64,000 nt of DNA from Archilochus colubris. Lineage: Eukaryota; Chordata; Aves; Apodiformes; Trochilidae. The position numbers and the translations under genes are program-made. The DNA is taken from contig CM041090.1 of assembly GCA_023079485.1 (NCBI GenBank), forward strand, positions 6,446,519 through 6,510,518, written 5' to 3'. The first letter of the stretch is position 1. The number at the start of each line of letters is the position of its first letter. The notes beneath the pieces are model-generated. The model was given only the letters and a program-made list of their open reading frames with translations, searched no databases and was not told the origin of the DNA. Below are positions 24,901 to 36,925 of this stretch, piece after piece.

Positions 24901-26059
24901 GTCCCATTAAATCAAGGATAAATGCAGGTACACATTGCTTTATGAGGCAGAAAGCCAACTCTTTGACTAAAGTGGACAAAAAAAAAAAAAATTAAAAAGT
25001 GGCTCAAGTGAGACACCCATAGGCAATCCCAATGAGGCAACAATATTAATGAGAAAAATAGGAAACTGATCGTTATGATATGATCAGCTGACAGAATGTG
25101 ATTGTTTTGAAAGCCTTGCTTGATTCCTGCCCAAAGGCTGTGCTAGGAGGAGGAAAATAGGAGCTGGGGCTGTTTGGATGAGTCTTGGCAGCCTCATCAT
25201 CTGAAGGCTCTGGAGCACATTGCACTCTGAGCTGTGAGAAGGGCCCTGCTGCTTACTAATAACAACTTTAATGTGGGGAATTTCTGAGTAGAGGCTCTAG
25301 CACAGCTTAGTTATTTGTTCTTCAGGCAGGAGGGTATCAGTGGACTTAGATTTATATCTTGCTCTCTTTGGATGATGTCTGTTTCCTTCCTGTCACTAGA
25401 CATTAAATCCATAATCTCATATGTTTCAGAAGATTAAAAATGCCTCTGGCCTGCCTACTAGTTACTTAATATAGCTGAAGCAGTTTCAGTAACACAGAAG
25501 TAATTCTTGCCACAATCCCCAAGAAACAAACGAGCTCTGTGATTGCTGGCATCCACATTCCCAGGAGCTCCCTTTTCCTCACCTCTGCTGCACTCTCCAG
25601 GGAAAGCTCCTTGCAGGGACTTTTATCCTTATTTATCACTCAGGGTGTGTCAGCTTCTCAGTACTGCCAAGTGTGATTCCTGCAGGTTCTTCTGTAACCA
25701 TTACCTGCTGAAGTAGCATTTTAAATATTTGCCTCATGTGGGATCTACACCCCTAGCCTCTAAAATCTGCAGTTTTCTCCCCATATTTTTATTTGTTTAA
25801 TAAGACAGGAGGAGACCAGCTGCAGTGTCACTGGGCAGGAGTTCCTGCTAAGTTACTGCTTGTTACAGCACCCCAGAACTCAGCCATAGGCAATATGGAT
25901 GGAATCTGTAACAAATATCAACAGCAACATTACCAAATATTTCCTTTGCTTACATTCCAGAAAACCTAAGTTGTGCCACAGGATGTCAGCATGGTGGCTT
26001 GGTTTGCTTTTCCATCTGAAGCAAACTTTAGAAATTGTTTAGCAATAAAGACACCACCA
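21925..26059. other. Presumed IFTAP intronic or intergenic DNA, no gene seen
   Basis: About 4.1 kb of AT-rich unique-looking sequence. I saw no supported exon, LTR end or CR1 tail. The missing upstream IFTAP exons may lie here. Confidence 0.4.
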
Positions 26060-26131
26060 AAAACAAGACAGAAAACAAGGCAGAAAACAAGACAGAAAAC
26101 AGCCCAGAAAACAACCCAGCAAACAAGACAG
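26060..26131 (+). repeat. 12-bp minisatellite, six units
   Basis: Six head-to-tail copies of a 12-bp unit (consensus aaaacaagacag) run without gaps. Units 1 and 3 are identical; units 2, 4, 5 and 6 carry one to a few changes. Confidence 0.9.
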
Positions 26132-27133
26132 AAGAGTTATCAGGAAGCACTCTTGGTCAGGGCTCCAAGTGCCTCCATCCTTATCTGCTGCTGCAGTGTA
26201 AATGCACACCAATTATTTCTCCTTTCATGCCTTATTTTTTTTCTCTCTACATGATGGAGATCAAACACTTTGCACAGCCAATACCATGGAGATCTAAGGA
26301 TGACAGATATCCATAAAATATACCAGCTATTACTTCAAAAATAATCTATTATGTTTGCATCCGTATATTTTTTCCCTACATTTAGGGGCTCTGCATGGTA
26401 TTTGATTTTATAGTATATGAAGAGTACAAAAAGATAGCTACAAAATTTGCAGTCAATAGAAAACTTCAAATTTTTTCTTCCAACCATTTCTTTCCAATTA
26501 TCCAGCACAACACATCAATAAAAAGCTTTGAATTGTCACTGTTTCTCTATGTCATGCCCTGTTCAAGTTCCTTGGGGATGACAGATTAATTTAATTAGTT
26601 TTATTGAACTGCCTACTTGCTTTTATTGGCATATGTACTCATAGAAAGAAGGCTGGAAATTTCTCTTGGGGCTAGCACTGTCCTACTGGTCCATTTTTAA
26701 AATTAAAGTGGATTTACTGCCATTTCTTATCCAGTTTTCTGCTATGCTTCCTGCTGTTAAGACCCACATTTGTAAAGTGTCTCCACTGACACTCACCTAG
26801 GAAGTTTAAAGTTGTTTTTCTTACATGTGGTTAATGAAAAAGGGAAGGAGGAAGCTCCTGTTAAATGGGCTGTGTGCTAAATCCAGTGCTCAGCTTTCAG
26901 AGAGGAATCCAGAGCAAAGCTCCTGCCCCTCTCCTGCAGCCTCCCCTTGGCACTTGGCTCAGCTCAGGAGCATCACAGCAGCTCCAAGGAATCCAAGGAT
27001 GTATCCAACATCTTTTCTTAGACATGGGGTGATCCAAGTCCTCAGACCTCAGCATCCTGCCAGGCAGTCTGAAGTACATAAAACAGTGGCTGCTGTAGAA
27101 ATTATCTTGTGGAAACCTTCTCTCTCCTCCCAG
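26132..27133. other. Presumed intronic or intergenic DNA
   Basis: No exon or repeat boundary recognised. A 179-codon plus-strand frame starting at 26825 runs into the downstream A/C tract and has no domain; I treat it as chance. Confidence 0.4.
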
Positions 27134-27328
27134 CAAAAAAAAAAAAAAAAAAAAAAAAACAACAACAACAAAAAAAAAACCAACAAAAAAAAAACCCCAA
27201 AACAAAACAAAACCAAAAAAACCACAAACAAACAAACAACAAAAAAAAACAAAGACAAAACAAAACAAAAAAACACAAATAAAACCCCAACCAAACAAAC
27301 AAACAAAAAAACACCAAACAAACAAACA
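27134..27328 (+). repeat. A/C-only low-complexity tract
   Basis: About 195 nt consist of A and C only, except for one G (near 27254) and one T (27280). It begins with a long A run followed by CAA and CAAA words. It looks like an expanded and decayed poly(A) or (CAAA)n tail, and inflates long open frames on the opposite strand. Confidence 0.9.
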
Positions 27329-30300
27329 GAAGAACAGAAGAGAAAGGAGCCCCTGAGGGGATGAGATAACTTTGTTCTCCCAAAAATCATTCTCAGTGAA
27401 AACAGGGATATTCAGAAACATTTCTCTATGGAACACAGGTTCATGGAAAACACCCCCAGATACACCTGTTCTTCTGAGTTTATACCCTGTCTCCCCAAAG
27501 CAGGCTGAACACAAATACAGTATTTTTCACATCTATGCTTTGTTATCAGAGGACAATACCTGATGTTTTTTTTCCCTATAGAGCTAGCACAGTAACTTCA
27601 CCTGTCACAAATAACTTTTTTCAAAAGATTCATTAATGCTTCAGATCTAACTGACGTCTCCCAAAAGCAATCCCACTCTCTTACAGCCCACAACACAGAA
27701 TTCAACAACCTCTTATTTGTAAAGGTTTTACATGTCTGCCCCACAGAGGAGGCCCTCCTGCCTGCCTGTCCGCAAGATAAATGTGACCATGGCCAGAGGG
27801 GGAAAGGCAGAGCAGAAATTATCTCTGTGGGGTTACTATCTGCTCATGGGGTCAGACAGTTCTGCAGGTGTGTAAGCAACTCTTAAGTCTGCAGCCTCCT
27901 AAGAACAACAAAAAAGCACCCTGTGATTCAGGACACTGCTCTCCCCTGTATAACAGCTGTTTCTTACCAAAAAAAAAACAAACCCAAAACATTACATCCC
28001 CATCTGCCCTCTTGACAGCAGCTCCACTGAAGTCAGTCCATGTACTATATGTAAGCTTTGTCTAAAGCTTGCTCAGGGACCTCATTAGAGACAGAATCAG
28101 TGGCCTAAGTCCTCTGTAGTTATCAATTAAAATAAACTCAACATGAGGAGTAGGGATTAGTACTTTTGGAGGAAAAGGGAAAAGTATCTGATTTTCACAC
28201 TTTGCTGTCCTGTGTTTACCACATCAGTGAGACAGACTCTAGAGAACTATGTGTTTACTGCAATACAATATTACTACAGCAATAACAAACAAGGCAGCAC
28301 CTTTGCAAAAGGAATAATTCTGTATCAGATGACTTCAGGCAGAACCAATTGTTCCAAAAAAGGCCACCACCACTCTCATTCCCCCTCCATCCCTCAGTTT
28401 TTCATTCCAGCCCAGCTCTTGGACAAACAAAACAAACTACCAATATAAAACCCAAAACTGAACTCAGCAAATACACACGTCCAGTTAGAAACACACTTTC
28501 TGATGTGCCTGACAGCAATATGATTACACTGCACAAAGGGGCAGTGGGGGCAAGGAAAAGATGCAGGATTGCCCCTTCTAGCAGCCTGCCATAGCCCCAT
28601 CAGAAACCCCAAAGCCCCATGGAACCCATCCCAGCACTGACACTGCAGCTGGAGCCTGGAGGGATGCTCAGCAACCATGATGCAGACAGGCAACCAAAGC
28701 TGGAACTCAACCTGTCCTTAAAAAATGTTCCTTAGCTCTGGGCTGTGGTTCCTGCCATAACACCCATCCCAGGATGGGGCTTTGGAAGTGGGCCAAGTGA
28801 AAGGAGTGATTCTGGTAATTCCTGCAGTGAGAAAGACAAAACCCCCTTTTAAGTGGGGCAGCAGAGCAGGTTATCCAGGTCCCAGAAGGCAGCAGCTGTT
28901 TCCTGCCTGTCTGCACAGCTGCAAAGCTACGGTTGCAGAAGGAAACCCTCTGTGCCCTGCTCTGCTTGCTCTGCTTTTCCCCACACCTGCCAGGAGACAG
29001 AGCTCCTGCACCAAACCCCACAGCACCAAACCAAACCCCAAACTCTGCAGCTGGGAGTCAGCCAAGCTATGGGAAGAAGCAAAAAAAAAAAAAAAATCTT
29101 AAATGACAAAGGACAAAGGTTTTCAGGCGAGGTCCTTGCAGCATCTCTCAGTTCAATGAGAGAAGAGTCCTGCTCCAATCAGGTGTCTGTCCCTGCCTTC
29201 AGCAGGAGGTTTTAGGGGAACACGCTTAATGCATAAGCAATCTGCATGGGTGGGAGCTCCTGCTGCCTCCACAAGTGCATTATTAAGGCTCAGAGCTGAC
29301 CATGGCTCTGGTCAGAAATATCCTGTACCTCTCATGCTCACCTCATATGGGCTTTTAAGGGATGTATCCAAGGGCTTCAATTGCAAGCAAGCACGCTGAT
29401 CCTGTTGGATTTCAGTCCATGATCAGAAGATGCCTGCAGTAAATTTCCAGTGGCTTCCAGAGTGCTGCTCCCTGCAGAGACCCCAGGAGGAATCCAACAA
29501 AGGAAACTTCCCTGTTCACCAAGCACTCCTCCAAAATGAGGCAGGCACTGTCCCCTGGACCCTGAGCACCCTGGGCTTGGCAACCAAAGCAGAGCTGGGT
29601 TCAATCTGATATATTAGTTGAGGCCTCCAAATCAATCCCTGCCCATCCCACTAAATGCTGTTAGCTGGTGTTTGTGGCTGGACTCCTTTTGACAAAGATG
29701 TCAAAGCTCACATTTCAAAGATGTGAGCTCATGGGTTCTGGCTAAATACCCAGAGTATTTGCATTCTGGGCAGCTACCCCTGCACAAACGAGGCAGCCAA
29801 GCCCTCCCTTTCCTCACTGAGCTTAGGGCACTATTGCAACCCCCAGCAAGCCATCGGAGGTGATTGTGTTCCAGTGGCAGAATTTGTGCTGAAAAGCCTG
29901 GAAATAGCTCAATGCAACCTGGAATTATTTGGGATGAATAAGATGTGCATCACGTGTTATTTTAGGTAATTGATTGTCAAAGAAGATCAAGTGCATTGCC
30001 ATATCAGTGAGCAACCTGCTGAAAACACCCTACCTGTGTCAGTGTTGTTAGAACAGAAATTGGGAAGAAAAAGTCTATTTATTCGTTTTCACCTGGGTTG
30101 TCTGCCAGATGAATTCAGGATGCAAATCCCAGATGTTCTTGCTATGACCTGGGCAATTCTGCACATGATTTTCCTGCCTTGCAGCTGCATTATTCTGAAG
30201 CTGCTGACTGCAGCTCCTCCAGAGCAATTTCTGTCACTGGCAGTCACAGAGGCAGCTTGGACATACCACATCCTCATGCAAACCTGACATGCTTTGTCAA

Positions 30301-30947
30301 CAAACTTTAATTTTTCTGTCTTCTCAGCCAAGGCAATTGGAAAAGAATTTCTAAAGATAAGGCATGTCAGCTGGCAGCAGAATAAAATTAATGTCAAATA
30401 CTAAATGAGACACAACCAGGGAGCTGGATTTTTCACCTAAACATTGGTATCTATTTTGCCAAGAGATCTTCACACAAAGGTCAGACTATGCCAAGCACAT
30501 GTATAAGAAGCTGTCAAATGTCATCTAGGATAAAACAGAAACAAATGTGATCTGAATGCCCTTAAATTTCTGGGAAGTGAAGTTCCTCAGCATTCAGCTC
30601 TGCAGTACAGCTCACGTACATCTTTGTTTCAGAAGCAAAAGGTCCATACACAGGGCACAGGGCCTGAAGGATGCTGTGTTTCAGATGGCAAACAGCACCA
30701 CGTCCTATCTGCATTACAGTTATTCAACATTTCAAGACAATTTTCATTAAAATTCAGGTTTTTTACTTTACTATCCTAATCAAAGCACATTTAAAGCTCT
30801 TCCTGCTTCTGTTTCCACAGCAGTTCCATGTGAGAGAAGAGATGCTTCTAAAATCCTGTGCAGCAGATGCTGTAACTCAGGAATGGGTGAAGTAGGGCCA
30901 GAAAAACAAAAGCAGAGAGCAATAAAGAGTGAATTGTTTTCCAGGTT
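27329..30947. other. Presumed intergenic or IFTAP intronic DNA, no gene seen
   Basis: About 3.6 kb with higher local GC at 28.5-29.6 kb but no recognised exon. A short poly(A) run is present at 29081-29095. Confidence 0.4.
30943..30947. other. Target-site duplication, left copy
   Basis: AGGTT immediately precedes the TG of the solo LTR and is repeated immediately after its CA end. Confidence 0.85.
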
Positions 30948-31737
30948 TGTCACGGTTTAACACTGGCCCGGCGATTAAACCGAATAACAGACGCTCTCTA
31001 TTAATCTCTCTCTCCTTGATAGAGAAAGGAGAGAGAATAAGGGAGAGAGACTTATGGGTTGGAAACTAAACTACACAACTTTAATGAAACAGTAATGTTA
31101 AATAGGTAAAATTACTAAATATATACAAATATACAGGAAAATGGAAACCACATTCCTCCCCCCTCTCCCCCAATAACTCTCACGTCACCACCGAGGCTGT
31201 AGGGCAGCCCTGGGAAAGTCCAGGCTGGACTCCTGGAGTCGGCAGCAGTCGGGAACCGGAGGCAGGAACACACAGATATGGGCTGGCACGGATTAGGAGC
31301 ACAGGCAGACGAACGGACAGGATCCTTCCAGGATGCCGGGAAGGAAGGGAAGCAGGAAATCAGGAAATCCGGAAAAGATCTGGCTCGGCCCTCGTGATGC
31401 CTCAAATTTATACTGAGTGTGACGTATATGGGATGGAATACTCTGTTTGGTCAATTCTGGCATCTATCTTGTCCATTCCTCCCTAAAGGAGGGCTCAGGT
31501 GGGACCTCTGTATCCTCCTGGATGGTAAAATATTTTCCTCAGAGCTGAGCAGTGCCCTTGGCTCTGCACACCAGTCTCTAGCAGTAACTATAAACATCAA
31601 ATGTTATCAATCCTAGAAGCACACACTGTCTGAGAAACTTGCTATTAATTTCAGCAGTGCAACTACTTACAAAAAACTTAGCTAAAAGCAAAAGTACAAG
31701 ACAGAAAATCACCTTTATCCTGGTCCAAACCAGGACA
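30948..31737 (-). mobile_element. Solo LTR of an endogenous retrovirus, 790 bp, 5-bp target duplication
   Basis: The block begins TGTCACGGTTTAAC and ends CCAAACCAGGACA on the plus strand, so both ends are TGTC/GACA and TG/CA. The word AGGTT flanks it exactly on both sides (30943-30947, 31738-31742). On the minus strand, U3 starts TGTCCTGGTTTGG; a TATA box (TATAAATTT, 31404-31412) is followed by a GC-rich R-like segment; and an ATTAAA poly(A) signal (31080-31085) precedes the 3' end. A 5-bp duplication fits ERVL-type integrases, and some ERV1. There is no internal coding sequence, so it is a solo LTR left by recombination. Confidence 0.9.
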
Positions 31738-31742
31738 AGGTT
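31738..31742. other. Target-site duplication, right copy
   Basis: AGGTT directly after the LTR end, identical to the left copy. Confidence 0.85.
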
Positions 31743-32509
31743 TTTCTGTTTATTTGCTGTGCAATGTTATGCAAGTGGTTTATCCTCTGTGCCCCAGCAC
31801 TGCCAGCTGTTGAAAGGATAAGTTCTCAAAGTTTAATTTTTTTTGTTGTTGTTGAAGAAAACCTCTGTGAAAGTGATGAAAAATGCCACAGAAGGGTGTA
31901 AAGTTTTAACTTTTTTTTTAAGCTCTGATCAAAGGCCCCTGAGAAGAAGAAAGACATCCCTAATTACTTCAGTGGACTTGGAACTGGACTTTTCCTCAGC
32001 CCTCCCTCCCTGGGCTGCATGCATTGGGCATTCCCTTGGCTGTGGCTCAATGCCCCTGCCTGCACTGGGGGTTCTGGGGAAGGCAGCAGGACACCCAGCA
32101 CCAGGAGTTGGGTTTTTTTTAATAGCTCTCAAAATTATTTTTTCTTTGAACTCCAGGATTACTTTAGGTTACGTTTTTATATTCCAATAGAAATGTATAT
32201 TCCATGTTTTTATATTCCACTAAAAATTTCCAGAAAACCTCGTGAGGGTGACAGGTTTAACAGTGTGAAAAATTAAACTAGAAAGGAGTGTAAGCTGAAT
32301 TCATTTGCAGTCTATCAGACATCTGCTGTCAGTCTGCAAAGAGTTAAACCTGGAGGCTGGTGGGTTCCTTCTGCTGCCACCTGAAGACAAGAGAGGAATG
32401 GAGAAGAAAAAAGAAAATACCCAAAACCCAGTCACAGCCAGTTAGCCACAGCAGAATGAGTTGTCAGGAGCACATCTAGAAATTAAGCAGACAGATTCCT
32501 CCCCCTCAG
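31743..32509 (+). promoter_or_regulatory. Possible RAG2 promoter-proximal region
   Basis: This lies just upstream of the candidate RAG2 5' exon. A c-Myb-type element (CAGTTA, the complement of TAACTG) is at 32439-32444; Myb sites are known in mammalian RAG2 promoters. No TATA box stands out. The call is an inference from position. Confidence 0.25.
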
Positions 32510-32626
32510 GCTGTGTCTCAGAGCAGCAAAGTCCCTGTGCTGCCAGAGAGGATTCCTCTGGGTGCTCACATTGAATTCAAACCATGGAGAGACTTTCTGG
32601 AGGACACAAAAATCCCTCTCAGCCAG
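32510..32626 (+). other. RAG2: Candidate RAG2 5' exon
   Basis: The segment is bounded by a strong acceptor-like sequence (ttcctccccctcag) and a good donor (CCAG|gtatgt), and lies 2.7 kb upstream of the RAG2 coding exon. If it is a first exon, the upstream acceptor likeness is coincidental. It contains a single ATG in a strong context (aaaccATGG, 32584). Spliced directly to 35304, that ATG is in frame with RAG2 without a stop, adding 26 residues ahead of the usual start. Confidence 0.35.
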
Positions 32627-35303
32627 GTATGTCTAACTTACTGGTTTGCCCAAAGAAAACTTGGTGGATACACGTAGGAAATGTCTTGGGAAATGGTGTA
32701 TAAAGATGTCCTTCCTGAAGCTGGTTTCTGGGCGACTTCAGAGCTCCGTGGGTGTCTGGCTATGGTTTTGATTGCTTTTCAGGAGTGAACTTTTCCATTT
32801 TGCATATGCAGAGCCTGCAGTTCAGGCAGGGGGAAAAAAAAGCAATACACAGTGTTGCAAAATAATTTTAATTCTACCATAGGTATCTGTATTCATGCCA
32901 AGTTAAAAATAACTGTAAACTAATGACAGAATTTCATGGTCAGCAAGGAATATTTACCAAGACCTCATGCTACCCTGCCATCCATTCTCTCAGAACCCAG
33001 GCAGTGCTGGTCACACACCTTATTTTTGTGTAAATGAAAGGTGCTTTTTGTTTGCTACAGTTCACAGGATCAAGACATTCATTATTTGTTACTATTACTA
33101 TTCAAATTACTGTGAAGTTATTATCAATATGGTAATTGTTATACTGGCACATATTAATATGAAACATCACAATAAACAATACTGATTATCCATTCTTCTG
33201 TTTAAAATGTTTTTGGTGCCCAGTCATGTAACAAGCACAGCAACATAAAAAAGCAATTACTACATAGGATCAAAGAAAACAATAAGTAGTAAATACATTT
33301 TTTTTAATGACTCAGTGCCTAAAATAGTAATTTAGTGACATTTTACAAGCACTACATTCACTAGGACATAGGACACATGGGAGATTTGCTGCTTTCCATG
33401 GTAGAAGCTTGAGGACAAGAAGAATATCCAAAGGCATGTGGAATGTCACTTGATATTTAAGAACCTTAACCCTACCCCTTGTTTCTAAAACAAATTTATC
33501 TGGTGCTTTTCAGTGTATGCTTAGCATAGTTTCTGAAATAATACCACCCACAGAAAATTGTATCTGTGTCCATTTATTTCCATACTAAGCACATTTCAAA
33601 TTACATTAAATAGAAAGTTCCTTCTCTCTTCATTTGATCATGCAGTAAATAAATCTTCCCATAAATCTATCTAGATCTGAATTTCTTGTAATTTCTTGCC
33701 ATACAAACACTATTAACTGAAAAAAAAAAACCAAAAAACCCCAAAGTATGATTTTACAATAAAATAGGAGAGAATCTTAGTATTCTTCTCTCTGTTATCT
33801 TAGCTTCTACCTCAGATCTCTCCAGTTCACTTCTCAAATACAGGGGTTATAGAAGTAAGGCTGAGATTCTCCCTATTTGTATAATCCTTCTAGCTAGATT
33901 GGTCTTTTAAAAAATATCAAATAAGATTAAATGATACTCAAGTCACCATGACTGGCAATTGTTCATGTAACTTCTCTATTTATCTATAGTGCCTTTTCCC
34001 CTCTCTCTTGTGCTGTATCCACACCAAAGGCATTTTCCTGTTTGAAGATATAAACTGACTCTAATCCAACTCCACAGTGACATGTTTTGGAGCATAAAAC
34101 CACAGAAAAAAAACTTGAAGCTTTTTGGTTATATTCCTACCTTTCAGGCTCCCCAAGGCCCCTCAGGTTCAGGTGAGTGTTGACTCAAAGGAGCCAGAGG
34201 TGCTGGAAGGTTAGAGGGAAGCAGAGCTCCACATCAGCTGCACTCTGTTAATGAACACACCTGGAATGGAACGTCCTGGGAAGCCACAGGAATTCCATGG
34301 AGTGCCTAAGGAGCTATTCCTGCCAGAGAATCTAGGGTCAATATTTTCTCTGTTACTTAGAGAACTGTTTGCTTATGTAAAGTTCAGCCAATACTGAGGG
34401 ATGACAAGGAGAAAGTGTGTTTATTTAATAATTTCTGTGTGTCTATCAATCTCACTTTTCATCAGTTCCTTTGGTTTTTTATCCACTCTGTCTGCTGAGA
34501 ACAGATGATATCTCCTCATCAATCTCTTCAGAACTGAGTATTGATCAATATTTGGGAAACAGTTTGTGGCACAGTGGACACTAATAATTGTCATGTTTGA
34601 TGATTCTTGAAGTGTATGCAAGATGAAGGCAAACATTTCAATTAAATTGGTTGCCATTATTAATATTCTTATACAGACTTCAAATATTAACCAGCAGTCA
34701 CATGCAGAACACTAGTGTTACAAAATATAGAACACTAACTTACAGATGTGCTCGTGCTATCATCAGTGTGGAAAACATGACTTTTCTACTTTTACTCCTG
34801 TAAATCAAAGCTCTGTAACCACGTGATACAACAGATAAAGAATATCTGACCCAGTAAACTCAGCTCAGTGCAAACTCCTACAGCAATCCCACTGCTGAGT
34901 GGATATAAGAACAAGGTGCAGAGATCCCTGTTCAGTGCATTACCTCAACATAAATAATTTGGCAAATCTTTCTTCATGCAAATAACAAGAAGAAAACCTG
35001 CTGTGCACACTGGCACGCTTAGACAGCGTTCACTAATTTCACTGTTAATTGAACTTCTTTTTCTTCTGAAAAAGAATGTAAATGTAGGATAAACTACCAC
35101 CTTCAGGGCAGGAGCATTAGGACTGAGTACACAGGGAGCAGAGGACAATCTCTGGATGATTCCAATGTCCAAGGAGTTAATACAGTTATTCCATGGATTA
35201 TTTTTAAAATAGATTCAGTGGTATCTATGCTTACTCTGCCCATTTGCAGGGACATCTTTCACCTGTTTCTTCTGTGCTTGGTTTGTTGTTTTTTTTATCC
35301 CAG
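32627..35303 (+). other. Presumed RAG2 5' intron
   Basis: There is no recognised repeat or coding sequence. A 25-nt segment at 34148-34172 has both a good acceptor (cctacctttcag) and a good donor (CAG|gtgagt) and could be an optional exon. The interval ends in a poly(T)-rich acceptor (ttttttatcccag). Confidence 0.35.
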
Positions 35304-35338
35304 ATACTGACCACAGGATGGCCCAGTCTGCAGACCAA

Positions 35339-36925
35339 ATGTCACTGCAGGTGATACCGACTGTCAGCAATGCAGCCTTGCTTCAGCCAGGCTTCTCTCT
35401 CCTCAATTTTGGTGGGCATATTGGTTTTTTTGGGCAGAAAGGATGGCCAAAGAGATCCTGTCCCACTGGTGTTTTCCTCCTGGATATAAACCAGAATGAG
35501 CTCAAAATGAAGCCTGCCTTTTTCTCCAAGGACTCCTGCTACCTCCCCCCTCTGCGCTACCCCGCTCTCGGCGTGCTCAGGGGCAGCGTGGGGGCTGATG
35601 AGCACCAGTATGTTATCCATGGAGGGAAAACACCCAACAATGACCTTTCTGACAAGGTCTATCTTATGAGTCTGGTAAGCAGAAACAGCAAGAAAACCAC
35701 GTTCCAATGCACTGAAAAAGAGCTGTGTGGAGATGTCCCTGAAGCTAGATACGGGCATACAATTAATGTGGTTCACAGCCAGGGAAAAAGCATGGCTGTT
35801 ATATTTGGAGGGAGATCATACGTTCCTCTGGCACAAAGAACCACTGAAAAATGGAACAGCATAGTTGACTGTTTGCCATCTGTGTTTCTCATTGATTTTG
35901 AGTTTGGATGCTGTACATCATACAGACTCCCGGAGCTTCAAGAGGGACTTGCTTTTCATGTTTCAATTGCCAAAAATGACTCAGTCTACATTTTGGGAGG
36001 CCACTCACTTCAAAATAACACCAGGTCTCCCAGTTTATATAAACTAAAAGTTGATCTGCCACTGGGCAGCCCCTCTGTGACCTGCACCATCTTGCCAGGG
36101 GGAATTTCTGTGTCAAGTGCCATAGTGACTCAGACCAAAGACTCTGAATTTGTCCTTGTGGGGGGCTACCAGTCTGACACCCAGAAAAGGTTGGTGTGTA
36201 ACACAATCCTTCTGGGAGACAATAAGATAGAGATTCTTGAAAGAGAGGGCCCAGACTGGACAGCAGCTATTAAACACTGCAGGACGTGGTTTGGCTGTGA
36301 CATGGGAAAAGGCTCTGTGTTGCTGGGCATTCCAGGTGCCAACAAGCAGTTCATCTCAGATGCAAACTACTTCTACATTTTGAGATGCAAAGGAGCAGAA
36401 GAGGAGAAGGAGGAAGAACTGAGAGTGCCAATTTGCAGTCAGACATCGACAGAAAACCCTGAAGACTCTTCTGCATTTGAAGATTCAGAGGAGTTCTGCC
36501 TTAGTGCTGAAGCAAACAGCTTTGATGCTGGTGATACTGACACTTACAATGAAGATGATGAAGACGATGAATCAGACACAGGCTACTGGATCACCTGCTC
36601 TGCTGGCTGCAGTGTTGACATCAACACCTGGGTCCCTTTCTATTCAACAGAACTCAACAAGCCTGCAATGATCCTGTGTTCCAGTGGGACTGCCCACTGG
36701 GTCCATGCACAGTGTATGGATCTGTCAGAGAGGATGCTCCTACAGCTCTCAGGAGCAAACGTCAAGTACTTCTGCAAGGAGCACGTTGCCCTTCACAGAG
36801 GGCTACAAACCCCCCAGAGAGGGCTGCAGCTCAAAAAGCAGCCCAGGAAACCACTGAGGAAAAAGTCTGCCCTGAAGTTAGCAACACCAGGGAAAAAATC
36901 CTTTCTTAGGAGACTGTTTGAATAG
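35339..36925 (+). CDS. RAG2: V(D)J recombination-activating protein 2 (RAG2)
   Basis: RAG2 is the non-catalytic subunit of the nuclear V(D)J recombinase. It activates RAG1 for cleavage at recombination signals and guides it to active chromatin. The single coding exon gives 528 residues from the family start MSLQ, the length I recall for chicken. Residues 1-350 form a six-bladed Kelch propeller, with repeated Gly-Gly turns such as '[10 protein letters not shown]', 'AVIFGGRS', 'YILGGHS' and 'LVGGY'. Residues 352-413 are an acidic hinge. The non-canonical PHD finger (414-487) keeps C420, C424, C447, H453, H456, C459, C479 and H482, plus W454, which reads H3K4me3. The T491-P site that controls cell-cycle degradation is kept, and the tail '[10 protein letters not shown]' is typical. 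An in-frame ATG at 35318 has a much better Kozak context (A at -3, G at +4) than 35339 (C at -3, T at +4), so a 7-residue extension is possible. Confidence 0.98.
   Translation: MSLQVIPTVSNAALLQPGFSLLNFGGHIGFFGQKGWPKRSCPTGVFLLDINQNELKMKPAFFSKDSCYLPPLRYPALGVLRGSVGADEHQYVIHGGKTPNNDLSDKVYLMSLVSRNSKKTTFQCTEKELCGDVPEARYGHTINVVHSQGKSMAVIFGGRSYVPLAQRTTEKWNSIVDCLPSVFLIDFEFGCCTSYRLPELQEGLAFHVSIAKNDSVYILGGHSLQNNTRSPSLYKLKVDLPLGSPSVTCTILPGGISVSSAIVTQTKDSEFVLVGGYQSDTQKRLVCNTILLGDNKIEILEREGPDWTAAIKHCRTWFGCDMGKGSVLLGIPGANKQFISDANYFYILRCKGAEEEKEEELRVPICSQTSTENPEDSSAFEDSEEFCLSAEANSFDAGDTDTYNEDDEDDESDTGYWITCSAGCSVDINTWVPFYSTELNKPAMILCSSGTAHWVHAQCMDLSERMLLQLSGANVKYFCKEHVALHRGLQTPQRGLQLKKQPRKPLRKKSALKLATPGKKSFLRRLFE

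Noticed and set aside
26897..27514. 205-codon minus-strand frame rich in Phe, Cys and Leu that looks like a membrane protein
   Set aside because: It is the translation of the A/C-only tract from the opposite strand, so the hydrophobicity is a low-complexity artefact.
32846..32880. Heptamer-like CACAGTG as a recombination signal
   Set aside because: No matching nonamer at 12 or 23 bp; CACAGTG occurs many times by chance in the window and no antigen-receptor segment is present.
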